Under the pieces are notes generated by a model. It did not search any database. It saw only the letters and a program-made list of their open reading frames with translations, and had not been told where the DNA came from. Below, piece by piece: positions 22,753 through 34,982 of a stretch of DNA of 50,740 bases. Source of the stretch: Phoronis australis. Lineage: Eukaryota; Phoronida; Phoronidae. The DNA is taken from positions 544,464-595,203 of the forward strand of contig NMRA01000188.1 of NCBI GenBank assembly GCA_002633005.1, in the 5' to 3' direction. Each line of letters begins with the position of its first letter. Positions within the stretch are counted from its first letter, which is position 1. Position numbers and translations under genes: made by a program.

Positions 22753-24891
22753 CAGCAGACTTGAGGATCACACTTAATGCAAGACTCTTTGCTTGCAGAG
22801 TACATTTTAAGAACGCGTCCCGAGCCGCCATTGTTGCAGTCCCAGACAATGGCTCCACTACTGAGACCGCAAATGAGACTATACGAGCAATTGTACGGAT
22901 GTGGCTCAGTGTGGACATGGGACTGATTTGCGCATTGTAGAGGTTGGTTACCTTCTAGAGAAGAAGTGGAGGCAACGGCTGTAATGGCCAACTCAGTGGT
23001 TTGGGCGGTGACCTCTTGTGAAAACGAGTCTGGCTGCAAAGTACTCTGAACATTTTCACTCGCAAAAGTACTTGAAGCGACAGGGGCTTCAGTCAATACC
23101 AAATTGGGCGACGTCCAGGTTGGCACGATAGTTGAATCTATCGACAATGTCGGACGTATCACCGCATCACTAACTTCTGAGGGACGCCTCGATTCAGAAT
23201 TTGAGCGCGCGTTTTCACTCGAACATTTCCGGCAGGAAGAGGTGCACGACACACATTTGCTCGAAACAGGGTCGAACATTAGATGGACAGCACAAATGGC
23301 AACAAACCGCCTCCATCTGTTATTTACGCATCTGAAGTAGAAAAATTTGGTACAGTCACCTTTATGTTCCTCATTTTTAACACTACCGAGGAAGCAAAAA
23401 TCAGAAGGTGTTGTTAACGTGTTTGCTACAGTACCGTGGACAGTGTTTGTAGGAAGAGGCGTACTACTGACAGTAACCCACGGTGGCGAGGTCGAACTAA
23501 CAGATGTCGATTGACTTGCAAGTGGAAGAGTGAGCTCTGGGGAAGTAGATTTGATATGATTGGTCGAAGTTTGAACAGCGGCAGTACTCGGGACCAGTGT
23601 ACTGGTAAAAAGTGGAGTTGTGGACTTTCGATAGGTGGACATCTTATAGTTGGACATTGCAGTGGTTTCGATAGTCGGCGACACAGTCGACTTCGACACT
23701 GGAGTAGAGATAATTTCACTAGTAAATCTTCGGTTGGTTGAAAGTGTTATTGGCAAGCTAGACTTTGTTTTTGTAGTTGATGTAGAAAATATTGCACTTG
23801 TAAATGTTTGCCTGCTTGAAAGTGTTATCGGGAGGTTGGTGGTTGATGACGTTGTCTGGGCACGTGATATCACAGTGGTGGATTTTTCCGGCGTCCCTGT
23901 GGATACTTCCAGGGTCGTCAAGAAATGTGTGGGAGTGGCTTTAGAAAATTCTTTTGTGGGTGTTACACCAGGTGGAGCTGATGTATGCAGGTGTAAATCA
24001 GTGCTTCGGACATTTGATGGTGTTATAGTTGTAAATATAGCAGTTGTTACAACAGGAGATGTAAATGGTTTGTCAGACGTTGTGCTGAGGGTTGTTGTAA
24101 CTGTATTACTAGAAGTCGTGCTGGGTGGAGTTGGATTTGTGAATACTCCGGTTGGTGTCCGTGTCAGCTCGTATGGCTGAGTTGTGTGTTCAGTCGTCAC
24201 TAGTTCCGTAGTGGCAGGACTCTGATAAGACGTTGAAAACGCTTGATATGTGTGTTCGGTTGTCTGCTGTGGTAATGAAGAAACAGGTCTTGTAATAGAC
24301 GATCTTGTGGACGTTAAGCGAGAAATTAACGAACTAAGAGGGGCGTTTTCTGTTTTCGATGTAGGTGTTTGTGTTAAAGGTGGGTTCCTAGATGACGGTG
24401 ACTGATCAGTAATACTACGCCAAGTTGGAGGCGATGCAGATGACGGTGACTGATCAGTAATACTACGCGAAGTTGGAGGCGATGCAGATGACGTTGACTG
24501 ATCAGTAATACTACGCGAAGTTGGAGGCGATGCAGATGACGGTGACTGATCAGTAATACTACGCGAAGTTGGAGGCGATGCAGATGACGGTGACTGATCA
24601 GTAATACTACGCCAAGTTGGAGGCGATACAGATAATAATGGCACAGAGGAGGAAATCACGGAAAATGGACTCGTTGCTGTCTCAACCGTCGTCGACGATG
24701 GAGCAGTCTTCGTTAAAAGGACAGATCTTTGTTTCGGTTCTAATATCAAACTGCTTTCGTCAGCGAAGAGATTGTCTTTTGCCAGTTCTTGACGTATTCC
24801 GAGTCGGAACACTTGAATTACAGCACCCTGCTGTGCACTGTCTTTTAAGATGTTGAACTTCAACTCGAAGACCACAATGACGCTTCCATTA
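22740..24891 (-). CDS. Terminal exon 4b: SEA C-half, long mucin region, two CBM14-like domains
   Basis: The acceptor GTTGTTTTTGTTGTTTAG is followed by T-AAT-GGA-AGC, giving R-N-G-S-V-I-V-V-F after exon 3, a textbook SEA cleavage motif. The SEA C-half is followed by about 430 residues rich in Ser, Thr and Pro. They include five tandem 16-residue units (SRSITDQSPSSASPPT type; DNA 24391-24630). Two cysteine domains end the protein: about 23223-23396 and 22743-22934. The last resembles the last domain of exon 4a (PHPYNCSY..C..DCN..C-I-K-C-D-P-Q-V-C-W-E-C). The first is more divergent: its tail reads CVSCTSSCRKC. The TGA stop lies in a 27-nt tandem duplication, and AATAAA follows about 55 nt later. 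Full product with the constant exons: 1071 residues. This is the most mucin-like of the four variants. Confidence 0.85.
24391..24630 (-). repeat. Five tandem 48-nt units inside exon 4b mucin region
   Basis: Units begin at 24391, 24439, 24487, 24535 and 24583. Each contains the palindrome ACTGATCAGT and encodes 16 residues around SITDQSPSSASPPT. The units are nearly identical, so this is a recently expanded, probably length-variable mucin repeat. Confidence 0.95.
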
Positions 24892-24934
24892 CTAAACAAC
24901 AAAAACAACTATATATCGGCAACTTGTCTACAAT

Positions 24935-24964
24935 TCAATGACCGGGTGTTGTCAGTAAGCCGAC
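24935..24964 (-). promoter_or_regulatory. Putative selector element upstream of exon 4b
   Basis: Counterpart of the element before exon 4a, ending 43 nt before the exon 4b junction (26/30 identical). It includes CTGAC, a good branch-point match. No similar element was found before exons 4c or 4d. Confidence 0.45.
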
Positions 24965-27900
24965 GGTGGCAACAAAACTGCCTTTGGCGACAATGTGGGT
25001 GTCATTCATTAGAACCTCAATAGGTGGAGCCAATATTACAACTAGATTAAAATAATAGAGGTTAGTATATAGCGAAGTGGACTAGCGCTGTGGCAATGCA
25101 GGCAGGGATGTCTTTGTTAACAAGCAAGTGGGTTTGAAAAGACAAGTCACTCCTGACTTTCAAGAAGTACGAGATGACCTCAACTCGGAGTGGTTGTTAC
25201 CAAAAATGGAAATTTTTAAGGCTTCGCAGGGATTATTTTAGGAGCAAGATTTGCGTCAATGGCACAACATGATTAATTAATTCAGGCAATGCGATTGCTT
25301 AACTTGTGCCGATGGAAGCATTGAAATTGTGAGGTAACTGTGCCAACGAGACAAAGTAGGTCAGCTGTAGAGTTAGTTTGGTTGAATTGAAATGCAAACA
25401 ATCGTTCAGACCAATCGCAAATTGCCACCTTCCCCCAAAAAATGAATCGAAAAAGAGCAGAAAATACCTGGGCGACTCATAGCTATTTCAAGCTGGCAAA
25501 TAGATTTGAGGCCCTCTGGGTCAATTGACCAATATAGCCACGTTTTTTTCTAAAATAATCCCTGCTTCGATATTAATAATAAAAGTAGGGCAACATTAAT
25601 AAACGAAATTTTTATTAACAATAAACGGCTTTTACATCGTGAACCTACAGCAATAACATCAATAATGAGTTTCTTCATGAGAAACAATCCGCTAACAGTC
25701 CCATTCAGAAAACATTCTAATAAACTTGTCTGCACACACACAGAATGCAGCTAACTTTACTTACACTTAAAGGAGTAACCGCTTTAGAAATTAAGAAAAG
25801 TGTCTATCTGATAAAACAGTGGAAGACGGTAAAGGAAGAAATTAGACAGTCATGTTTTGTGAGAAATCCACCGAGTGCAAAAGACTGACACTGATCTACA
25901 AAGTTCCACACACACAGAGGTAAAACGCTGACATTATTTTGAGGAAATAACCCCAAAAACAAGCGGTTAGGGAATATTTGCCTATAGTAAGGATGAATAT
26001 TACATGGCAAGGCGAGTATGGGACTTTTAAAGTTTCATAACCCGACATGGGTACCAACGAAAGGCAAAATTTGATAATGTGTTTCACTCATTACCGCTAT
26101 TATGGTGGAAAATTTCGAATGTTCACAAGAAAACAGAAATTTGCCATGGTTCGTCTACCTGTTGTATTTCTCGACTCGAAATTGCCTCGTTGTTACCATT
26201 GACGCTCACGCCCCTCCTCAAAAGTATAAGTTTTTGTTATTTTCAATACGAAATAACAACGCGTGGAATTATGTTTGGACTAGGATTACGTTTCATTCAT
26301 ATCATTTATTGTTAAGTTCAAACTCACCGAAGCTTCACTGGATGTTCTCAAATAATTATTTCCAGATGTACAATCGTCTTTCACTGTACAATAATTTAAA
26401 AATCATAAAACTAGCCAAAAATGCAGAACGTCTTTAAAGCAAAAAGTGACACGGATTACAATCCATGAAACCCCACAGCCGAAATTGCCTACAAAGCAAA
26501 TCAACTACAGAAAGGAGTGTCTCAGAAATTCTATCACCAATAGGCATAGCAATTTAGATATTAACAGGATTTCTGTGAATTTAATACAAGAAAGCAAACA
26601 AATCCAACATTTTTGAAATGCCCATTTCCATACAGGGGGCACATTATTTTGCCGTTGGGATCGTTAGTCACGCGAGTCATTAAGGTTGCTTTGTTCCCGT
26701 TAATTTGTCGTTATGGGCTGGGTTTCTCGTATTACTAACGACTTGTAAATATTTTTTTTCTTTAAGATGCATTGGCATGCTCCTAACTATGCTAATGTAC
26801 AGCAGGAACTAAACGACAATGCTATTTTAACACAATCTACGCTAAACAAAATGCAGTTTTATTCATTGTCAACTTGTAAATGTAAAAACAAACAAATTTC
26901 TGCAAACAGGTGACCTTTGCACTAACTATGACGTACTTCGCGGGCTCATGCAGTGTTATTCCCCAGCACCACGTCACGATACTTACTTCACACGGTTCAG
27001 TATTTGCGACGGATCATTTTGCCACAAACTAGTTCTTAAAAACATTTGGCAATCCGCTACTTCATATTCACATTGTCGCTATATGTTGTATGATGTGTTT
27101 CTAATTTGGCCAAGCAATTTGAGAGATAAGGAATTAGCCTGCAAGACCTAATTTACGGTTGAAACCGAGTGGTTTACTCGCGTGTGCCCCCCATCGGTTG
27201 CAAAATGAGACATGCACGATAATTTTGTCCAAAAAGGTACTTAATTGGTATTTCATTGTTCAACGATGTGTTCTAACGATAATCTTTTAAGCCATCAAAA
27301 TAATGAGTGCACTAGAGAAACGCAACGTCAGCTAAGTGACATTCGTGCCCCACGATGCATTAGGGTTTCCCTTTTCATTGCCGGGAGGAAGGTAAGCGGG
27401 TGCAAGTATCTCGTACAAACAGATGGATATGGAAACTATAACGAAATCCTCGTGAGAAAATATTGACTAAATTTATGGACTTTTTATGTTTATAAACAAT
27501 ATGACTAATCGAAGGGTATTACAAGAGGTGCAGTGCATGAGTGCATATCGCATGTGCCGCTCAGATTCGCGAGTTAATCACTGCCAGATTCACAACCAAA
27601 GGGCGCACTTGACCAGAAAGTCTGCAAAGTATATGTACCAATTTTTGTGTGTCTCATAATCAGGAATTTTAGGGGGTTCAAAAGGCAATGAAAGCGACGT
27701 GATTTTTTTCTTTGATTGTGCCGACTTCTAAAAGGGTGGGTATTCCTGTTATCAACGGCAAAATAGTAAAGCTTAACAAACAACTATGAGCATGTTGGTA
27801 GCCGCGTACGAGTTTCAATACTTTTTTGACGCCAAGAGGGAAGCGCGCCCGTAAAATTAGAATAGTAACAATAAAATCGCGTCCCTACCGCAACACGTGC

Positions 27901-30900
27901 TCAAATTTGAAAGGTCGCTGCATACACAGTGCAGAAATTTTTGCCCATGTGTTTTCACTTTTATTTCGAAAATTTGCGTTGGCACATTGCTTACGTAGTT
28001 ATCACATGCAGTGACTCCAAGAAAATAACATGCACCTCAAAAACGCGTCAAAAAATGTACTATCGACTTAAAGTAATGCTAAGATTTCGATTCAGCTGTA
28101 GATATACCAGAAAGGGGCATAAACTCATGCTTCACCGAACTCGGATTTCGTTCAGACCGGTAACTCCGTATAAACTTCGCAAAAGCCATCGGCCGATGGA
28201 GCTGAAAGCACGAAGTTTCAACCGTAAATTAATCTTCAAAAGGACAAAATCGCAACAGTTGTGGCCAAGGTTTCGAACGTTATTGTTAATTAGTCACACC
28301 AGCACTAGACAACTATAATAACATATCGACATGCAAGCTGTGAAAAACTAACGATAGATATTCTCAGTCCGTAGCAAATAAACACGGGAAGATGGCAACC
28401 AGAACAAATCACATTCCTAGTAAACCTAGCTCCCGAAAATAATTGTGTAAGTCCCACTATTAGCTCATAAAACACGTCTCGTAATGTGTCTTACCGCGAT
28501 AGTTTTTGAATAATGTTACCAACAAGAACATGGAAACCACGGATGAGTCAAGAAAACTCTTCTGGTTTTATTAGGTGTTACCAAAACCCTAAAATTGCCA
28601 ATTCGACAATGGCACACGTACTTGGGACTCAAGTTGAGTTGCAGACTCATTGGACAACAAATCAAAAATGGTATGAGCATGATAATGTTTTCAAACCCAA
28701 AACGACTGGGTTAAGAACTCAACATTAACAGCTGAACAACGGGGAAAACGCCCGTATAACAATAATTAATCTAATCCATATCTACAAGTAATAAATATTG
28801 ATACATAAATTGGCACAAATCTTATTTTCACACTTAGCTAATCACAACCCTTGATGTCTAAAAATTATGTCCTATACAATCACCTGGTAAGTCAAGGGTC
28901 ACAGGTCAAGGTGTACAGCTCAAACTGCTAAAAATTTGAAAATAAATAAGTTCAGATTACATCTTCCCAACAACTGGAGGGTAAAAGTTGTGGTCGTAGC
29001 TATATCTTACTAAATCATTTGTGAATATAAGATGTAAATTACAACTTATGTTCAGCATATATCCCAAAAAGTCGGAGAGTTTCCCATAATTAGCTTACAA
29101 ATTTAGGTCGGTCTTCCTTGTTCTGAGCTAAGCAGAGCTATCTATATGAATTAGTACTTCCTTTTCAAATGCATTGTGGGTCGGTTGTCCACTCCTAAAC
29201 ATCCAGTGACAACAGATTACTTGGTGAGGTGTAAACATTAGAGGGGAAACAACATTTGAATCCTAAGATTGAAAGCTTAGATGCACTAAGACCCACTCTT
29301 ATGTACAACAAAGCAACCATCATCAAAATAAACATTGAAAGGCAGTCTCAAAATGCATCAAACAAATGTGTGGATTAGCAAACTGTGAAAGATTCTGGAG
29401 ACAGGTGCCATTCAATCATGCAGGAGTTAAATCTCACCACCCAAATACAGTGACTACATGCCCATAAGTTATCTGTTATGTCACCAAATGTTCACCAACT
29501 GACAAATTTTCCACAATGCCTCTGAAAAAACGATAGCTGTACCCTACATGATATCTCACAAATTGAGTACAAGAATTCCTGTAGAAAGGATCAGTTGCAA
29601 AAATAATTCCTGTTTTTAAAAAATTGAAATCAGGTGTTTGGGGGTGGTAATCAAATGGTTACCATGGAGCTGCAGAACACCGATGGAGGAGAGGAACCAC
29701 TAACAAGAGCGAGGAACCTTTTAACTCTCCACAGAACTACAATTCTAATCAAGCACAAAGCACCCTTACCACCCCAACCAGGCATGGGCACATTAACCAC
29801 ACACAACAAAGCTTTTACATAGAAAATTGTATGCGAAATGGGTTGTTAGTGTGTGTTCCTGCTGTACACAGTAAGACTTCTGTGGACTGCCGGTTACCCC
29901 CATGAGCTAACTGTTTCTGCCCAGCCATTTTAAAGATGCCTGTTGATAAAATTTTACTTGTCTGCAATGTTTGCATGCGAGGCCACTTGTGTGACATACA
30001 TTTTTATCCTGGCAAAAATACGTAAAAATTAAGTTCCTGGAATAACCACAAGGTGGCCTTCACTATAACGTGCACAATCAATAAGTGGGAGTCGGGCACT
30101 TTACTATTTTTAGTTCAATTTTACCTTTCTGGTCTGAAACTCCTGCAGAATTGCCTTAACATAACTCCAATTTGCATTGAAACCAACTACTGGAATGACA
30201 GATAAGCTCTTACTATAGCCAGTGAAACATCACCTTTGTCCCACCACGGGGTCATGACTTACTAGTCAAAACATCACTGAGACCTTAATTTTAAGTAGCT
30301 GGACACCAGTTTGGCAAACGAGGAACCAAAAATTTGAATTACAACAATTTTTGCAGTGTTATACATTGAAATCCTTAAGCCACATATTCGTGTATTCACT
30401 AACAACAATCATGCAGCAGATACTTCCGGACCGATTAAATTTTTACATGATTATTGTTAAAGAATGGAACGACACTAGGCTTTGAGGATTTTTTTATACC
30501 TGGATCAAAGACTATGATTGCTTCCATGTAACCATTTAATGAAAAAAAATAATTTAATTCAGATGGTTAACCATACTTATTTATCAAACTCGGTCCACCA
30601 ACGTTAAGAACTCCCTGCAATCCCCCTGGGTTGTTGATGCCTTGGTTTTTGAGCCAAATATCAGCCTTATTCCCCAACGAAAAATATTTTCCATCCCATG
30701 ATTACAAAATTCCCCTCAAGGTTAGCTTCACTAATCCAAATAGTTTTGGCATTGCCGATAATGATTAGAGACCAGGGGAGAGGGAGTTTCTCCATCCAAA
30801 AATTGCTCTCCCACAAGGCACATGCACATTTCCTCTCAGGTGAGCGAGAGCCCTGTCCCAAATCAATAATTGTTTGATAGTCCATATCGATGTAAATCAA

Positions 30901-30982
30901 CAATTAGCACCATAACATCACTGGCACAGCTGACCCTCTCAACACCCTATCCTGCTTTTGTTGCACCCACATGAATATTATC
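24965..30982. other. Intronic or intergenic stretch between exons 4b and 4a
   Basis: I found no further SEA, mucin or cysteine-domain exon on either strand. A basic 129-codon plus frame (27929-28318) and several short open frames lack domain signatures or splice support. No canonical polyadenylation signal lies immediately downstream of exon 4a. Confidence 0.5.
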
Positions 30983-32684
30983 TCAAGTGTGCGGACATTC
31001 ATCACATACCAAAGGGTTGCATTTAATGCAGCCATTTTTATCAAGACTAAACATTAGGTTTGGGGGTGCATCACTGCCATCATTACAGTCAAAAGGGGTT
31101 GCCTCTCCTAACGTACAGCTCAGGAAGTATGTACAGCTATGGGGATGAACTTCGAAATGAGTCCCTGTTCTGTTGTGGGAGCATCGAACAGAATCCAACT
31201 GCTCCGAGGACAGTGCAGTGGTCACAGTGCCATTGCCAAATGCACTTGTTGGCAACGCACGGTTGACCCGCTGTGTGGTAGGGCCTACTTCTTGTTCACC
31301 ATCTGTGCCTTGACTAGTCAATGGCACAGTAGCGGCTGCGGTTATTCCAGGACTGCTAGTCATAACTACAGGGCATTTGTCACACACACTGGAATTGCAC
31401 TGTACACAGTGCGATAAATGTTTATCAAACATTTCACCTTGCGGGCACGGCACAGTTTGAATAATCCAGTCATTACTCCATGGTTTTGGAAAACAAGTCC
31501 AAAAATTCGTACAGTCAGACTTACTCTCATGCTTATCGTCAGGATTGTTTTTGCAATAGTCATTTTTCGATGTTGTCAATTGCTCAGTAACTCTTGTTGT
31601 TGCTGGTGTTGTTGATGAGACATATTCCATTGAAGTTTCTGTCACCATTGTAGCATCAGCAGCAGTTGGTGTTGTGCTTCCAGCTAACTGTGTCGTGAAC
31701 ACCACATCATTGTCATCCTCATCACCACCACCATCAGGGTGAGGTCTACCCTGTGTTGTTGGCACACTGCAGTTGCTGCACACCGTAGGGTCACAGGTCA
31801 CGCAGCCTCCAACCTCGGAGCTGTACATCGACCCATACGGACATGGTATCTGGACGTACTCATAACTATTAGAACTGAGCAAACTTTTGAAGCAAGCATA
31901 AAACACCGAGCAATCACCAAAGTGTTGGAAGGTCTTGTTGTAATTCTCAGGAAGGTGACACTTGGATAGGGTTGTTTGTTCAGTCGCCTGCATTGTTACC
32001 ATAGAACCAGTCCCAACACTGGAGCTAGTAATGACTGAAGTTGGGTCACGGCTTGCACTAGAGTCAACATTAGTAGATGTTGTGCTAGACTCTTCTGTAC
32101 TTGTTTTGATATCAGCTGACGTGGTTAATACAGGGCTTGTAGTTGTTGTTATGGCAGTACTAGTCAATGAGTCCACAACAGTTGTGCCTTCAATATGTGA
32201 AGTGGTTTGTGCAGGTAATGTTAATGTTGAAGCTGATGTTGATGATGTTGAGTGCCTCGTGGTAGACAACGGAGTCGACTCTGTTGGCAATTCGTGATTG
32301 GTCGTTGTTCTCATATTTAATGATGCACGTAGCGTTGTTGCTACAGTTGTTGTTCTTGCTGTTGATCTCCCTGCAGTTTTCAATGATGGCAAAAGAGACG
32401 TAGCATGAGTTCTTATAGACATTGTTGGTTTTGGTGAAAGGGTGGTTTTCAAAGATGTCTTGGGCACTATTTTAGACTTGCCATAATCCTTACGTAACAT
32501 TGACCTTATGTTGATTAACTTCATACGCAGACTTGACATGTCAACAGACATGTTTTCCTTCCTCATTGCACTTTCTATTGACACATTAAATACTGTTTCA
32601 ACATCCGCGGCCTTGAAAGTTGTCCCAGACACTTTGCTGTCGTTAACAAAGGTCAACACAAAATCGATGTAGATGCTTCCGTTA
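30983..32684 (-). CDS. Terminal exon 4a: SEA C-half, mucin region, three CBM14-like domains
   Basis: The acceptor TTAATCTTTTTGTTTAG is followed by T-AAC-GGA-AGC, so joining exon 3 gives R-N-G-S-I-Y-I-D-F, a canonical SEA autoproteolysis site (G|S) and strand. About 60 residues complete SEA. A long Thr/Ser region, likely O-glycosylated, follows. Three cysteine domains come next: about 31769-31960, 31373-31555 and 30995-31183. Each has a peritrophin/CBM14-like pattern (C..(D/H)C-x2-F-x2-C..C..MF/MY..C) and an extra tail C-x2-C-x3-V-C-x2-C. Such domains bind chitin or related glycans in other proteins; binding here is inferred. The second mucin spacer contains an acidic patch (DGGGDEDDND). The stop TGA is at 30983. 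I see no canonical AATAAA in the next 400 nt. With the constant exons the product is 921 residues. Confidence 0.85.
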
Positions 32685-32729
32685 CTAAACAAAAAGATTA
32701 AACAAGCTTCATGTTTGGCACCGTTCATA

Positions 32730-32759
32730 TCAACGAACGGGTGTTGTCAACAAGCCGAC
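32730..32759 (-). promoter_or_regulatory. Putative selector element upstream of exon 4a
   Basis: This 30-nt intronic stretch ends 45 nt before the exon 4a acceptor junction. It is 26/30 identical to the stretch before exon 4b, although the coding sequence next to it is less similar. It includes TTGAC, which could act as a branch point. Its core is complementary to 34528-34554. Confidence 0.45.
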
Positions 32760-34914
32760 TGTCCTGCGCATGCGTCCCTGTGGAAACAGTTTTGGTTAAA
32801 ACGCAGGAAAATGCTGGAAACACAATGAACCAGAGACGTCCCTACATGAAATGACACTGAGAGAAAAACTGAAGACAGCGCAGCATTCACGGAAATAAGG
32901 TTACATCGACACAACAGAGAGAACTCTCTATGGAGTTACGTTGCCATGGTTCTCAGGACGAAAACAACGATGCAGGCATGCCACTTTATTCACGAAAAGT
33001 TGTACGTCACTTAACTGTGCAAAGGTGACAACAACATCGGTAATAACAGGATGAACAAAAGGTTTCATCTCAAGCGGTTAAGACATGGGTATAAAATGTT
33101 GTTTTGTGAAGTATTAGTAGTTAGCTTGTAACCATCCTAAGTACTAACTATGAGGTTATGTCGACGGGGCGAAATTTTCATCACAATCCAGTAAGGCTGC
33201 AAAGCATCATAGCATTGGAGTTATCCTCCGCCAGTGTCACAAGTTACTTAAAGCATTTCGCCCAGTTAAACTGGCTAAAAACCAACACTGTATTACACCT
33301 TTCATTCTCACGAAATCGATCCTGTTATGTTCCTAACTGTGATAGGATTCGAAATGAAACGCCTCTGCGCTTATTGGGGCTGGCTGACGCTAAATTTGTT
33401 GGCCAGCCCCAAGAGACTCTGAAGCGTTTTCTCGAGTCGATGGTTTCCATGTTTTTGTTGGTAACAGAGTCGAACCCTGCCACCTTAAGGAACATTCTGA
33501 GACCAACTTTATGAGAGTAAAGGGGGCCAATTCGATTTTCATTTATTAGCCAACTGAATAGGGCGAAATGCAGCCAAGTATTAGTGGGTAATCTATCATT
33601 TTTTATTAACTAGCAAACTGAGATGTTAGAGGGAAATTAGCACTGCTGGGATATGGCTGCCACAGCCACAATGCAATGGTATGTTATTAGAAATCATGTT
33701 TGGCTATCTTCAGATGAAGAAACCCAACTTATGTCAAGGCTGTGTGCGAGCCAACTTTCGAATTGTGTTACTTCTATCAACTTTTCAGTGCCAAAGCTGC
33801 CACTGAGCACATTTCCGACAACAAAAGATGTTACGTGTTAGGAAGCACATAGTTGGGCTACTCTAAAGATAGAACAGGGCTTGACATTAAAAGAGGCTGT
33901 AAAATTGGAAACAAAAAATATGCCCTAAATGACTTGTTGAGGAAAAGTTCATTATAACTGGAATAGGTGTAATCAGTAATACAGGGAGTTCAATGCTTCG
34001 ATGCAGACAAGTCAGATTGAAATTCAAAACCATGTAAAATTCTTTTTGAGTCACAACTGATCAAAAAAGTTTTACCAGTTAATGCAGAACCCCTTAATTT
34101 GTCCAACTATGTTCAGAAAAAAAAAACATGATCCAATCATGCAGTTTTATTAACTATTACCTCCGTTACTTAATTAGTTATTATTTCTTGTGTTTTCAAT
34201 GCAAGCTGTATGACTCTCTAGCTTAACACTGCCCAACAGGTGGCAGTGTGTTAACCTACAGCACAACACCATTAAAAACAAAAGACCGGGCATAAGGCTT
34301 CAAAGCCCAAATGATAATAGCAGACATCGCATGGTTTCACATGCTGCCTTTTCAACAAAAGGAACAACAGAACGTTGGATAAGCACATGCACTAATTGAA
34401 ACCAAAAAGTAAAATGAACAGAAATGTGGGCAGACATGGTCAACAAGAAACAAGGGCACATGCTCATTCCATTAGTGCTGCGTGCAGATGAGTGTGTTGA
34501 GGAAATAGAGATGTGACATGCACACCAGACGGCTTGATGACAACCCCACCCGCGAGCAAATACACACAATGAAAACACATTGTAAATTATACAAAAACAA
34601 AACATAAACAAGAATATTCCTTCACCTTCACATTAGCAAGGTTGCATGGTTTGGTTTGGTTTGGTTTGGTTTTCTAACTAGTAAGTGGTAAATGTTAAAT
34701 TTTACTGGCGGAGTGAATCTGATACACATTTACTGTGAAAGAAACACAAATAAAGCAATGCTCATGAACAAAGAACTTTATCCTCACTTCCAAAGTCAGC
34801 TGTTGCAGACTACATCTAGAGCAGACGAGAACACAGAGTTGTGCACACATCAGTTGATAATGAGGTCATTTTATAGCCACACAAGACCTAAACTATTCGC
34901 TGTGCAGTACTTAC
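32760..34914 (-). other. Intron between constant exon 3 and exon 4a
   Basis: Holds the putative docking site (34528-34554), a perfect 11-nt hairpin at 33374-33412 (TTGGGGCTGGC arms) and a (GGTTT)n run near 34649-34674. A 118-codon plus frame at 33158-33514 shows no domain. Confidence 0.6.
34528..34554 (-). promoter_or_regulatory. Putative RNA docking site in intron after constant exon 3
   Basis: Located about 360-390 nt downstream of the exon 3 donor, before the first terminal exon. On the plus strand it reads CGGCTTGATGACAAC followed by CCCACCCG. The minus-strand element upstream of exon 4a reads CGGCTTGTTGACAAC then ACCCG. In the minus-strand RNA the two stretches are therefore reverse-complementary: 14 of 15 pairs, a 3-nt bulge, then about 5 more pairs. 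The exon 4b element can pair similarly (13 of 15). Pairing in cells is inference. Confidence 0.45.
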
Positions 34915-34982
34915 CGGTAGGCAATCACCTGACACGTCTGAAACGAGTCTTTGAGGTCACTGTTGTTGTATACTGCCTGCAC
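34915..34982 (-). CDS. Constant exon 3: middle of SEA domain, last shared exon
   Basis: The acceptor CTGTTTCCATGCAG and the donor TACCG|GTAAGTA bound 68 nt, entering in phase 0 and leaving in phase 2 (CG|N, always Arg). The peptide begins VQAVYNNSDLKDSF and ends QTCQVIAYR. It matches the SEA helix (V-x-x-V/I-Y/F-x-x-S-x-L) and the following strand (C-x-V-x-A-F/Y-R) that leads into the G-S cleavage site. Exons 2 and 3 together place about 59 residues between the domain start and the G-S site, normal for SEA. The donor is consensus quality. The next exon must supply one base plus (N/D/E)-G-S, which all four downstream terminal exons do. Confidence 0.85.

Noticed and set aside
23650-24180. Long plus-strand frame of 176 codons opposite exon 4b.
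   Set aside because: It is the antisense of the Thr/Ser-rich mucin, where codon bias removes antisense stops.
27929-28318. Basic 129-codon plus-strand frame.
   Set aside because: No recognised domain, no splice signals in keeping, and low-complexity Arg/Lys content.
30121-30240. Minus-strand frame reading VVGFNANWSYVKAILQEFQTRKV, resembling part of exon 3 and followed by a GTAAAA donor.
   Set aside because: No SEA register, short frame bounded by stops, no acceptor with a polypyrimidine tract, and similarity limited to FQT.
31962-32297. Plus-strand frame of 111 codons opposite exon 4a.
   Set aside because: Antisense shadow of the mucin region, with no domain or splice support.
33158-33514. 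Plus-strand frame of 118 codons in the intron before 4a.
   Set aside because: No domain, contains an internal hairpin repeat (33374-33412), and composition is like the intron around it.
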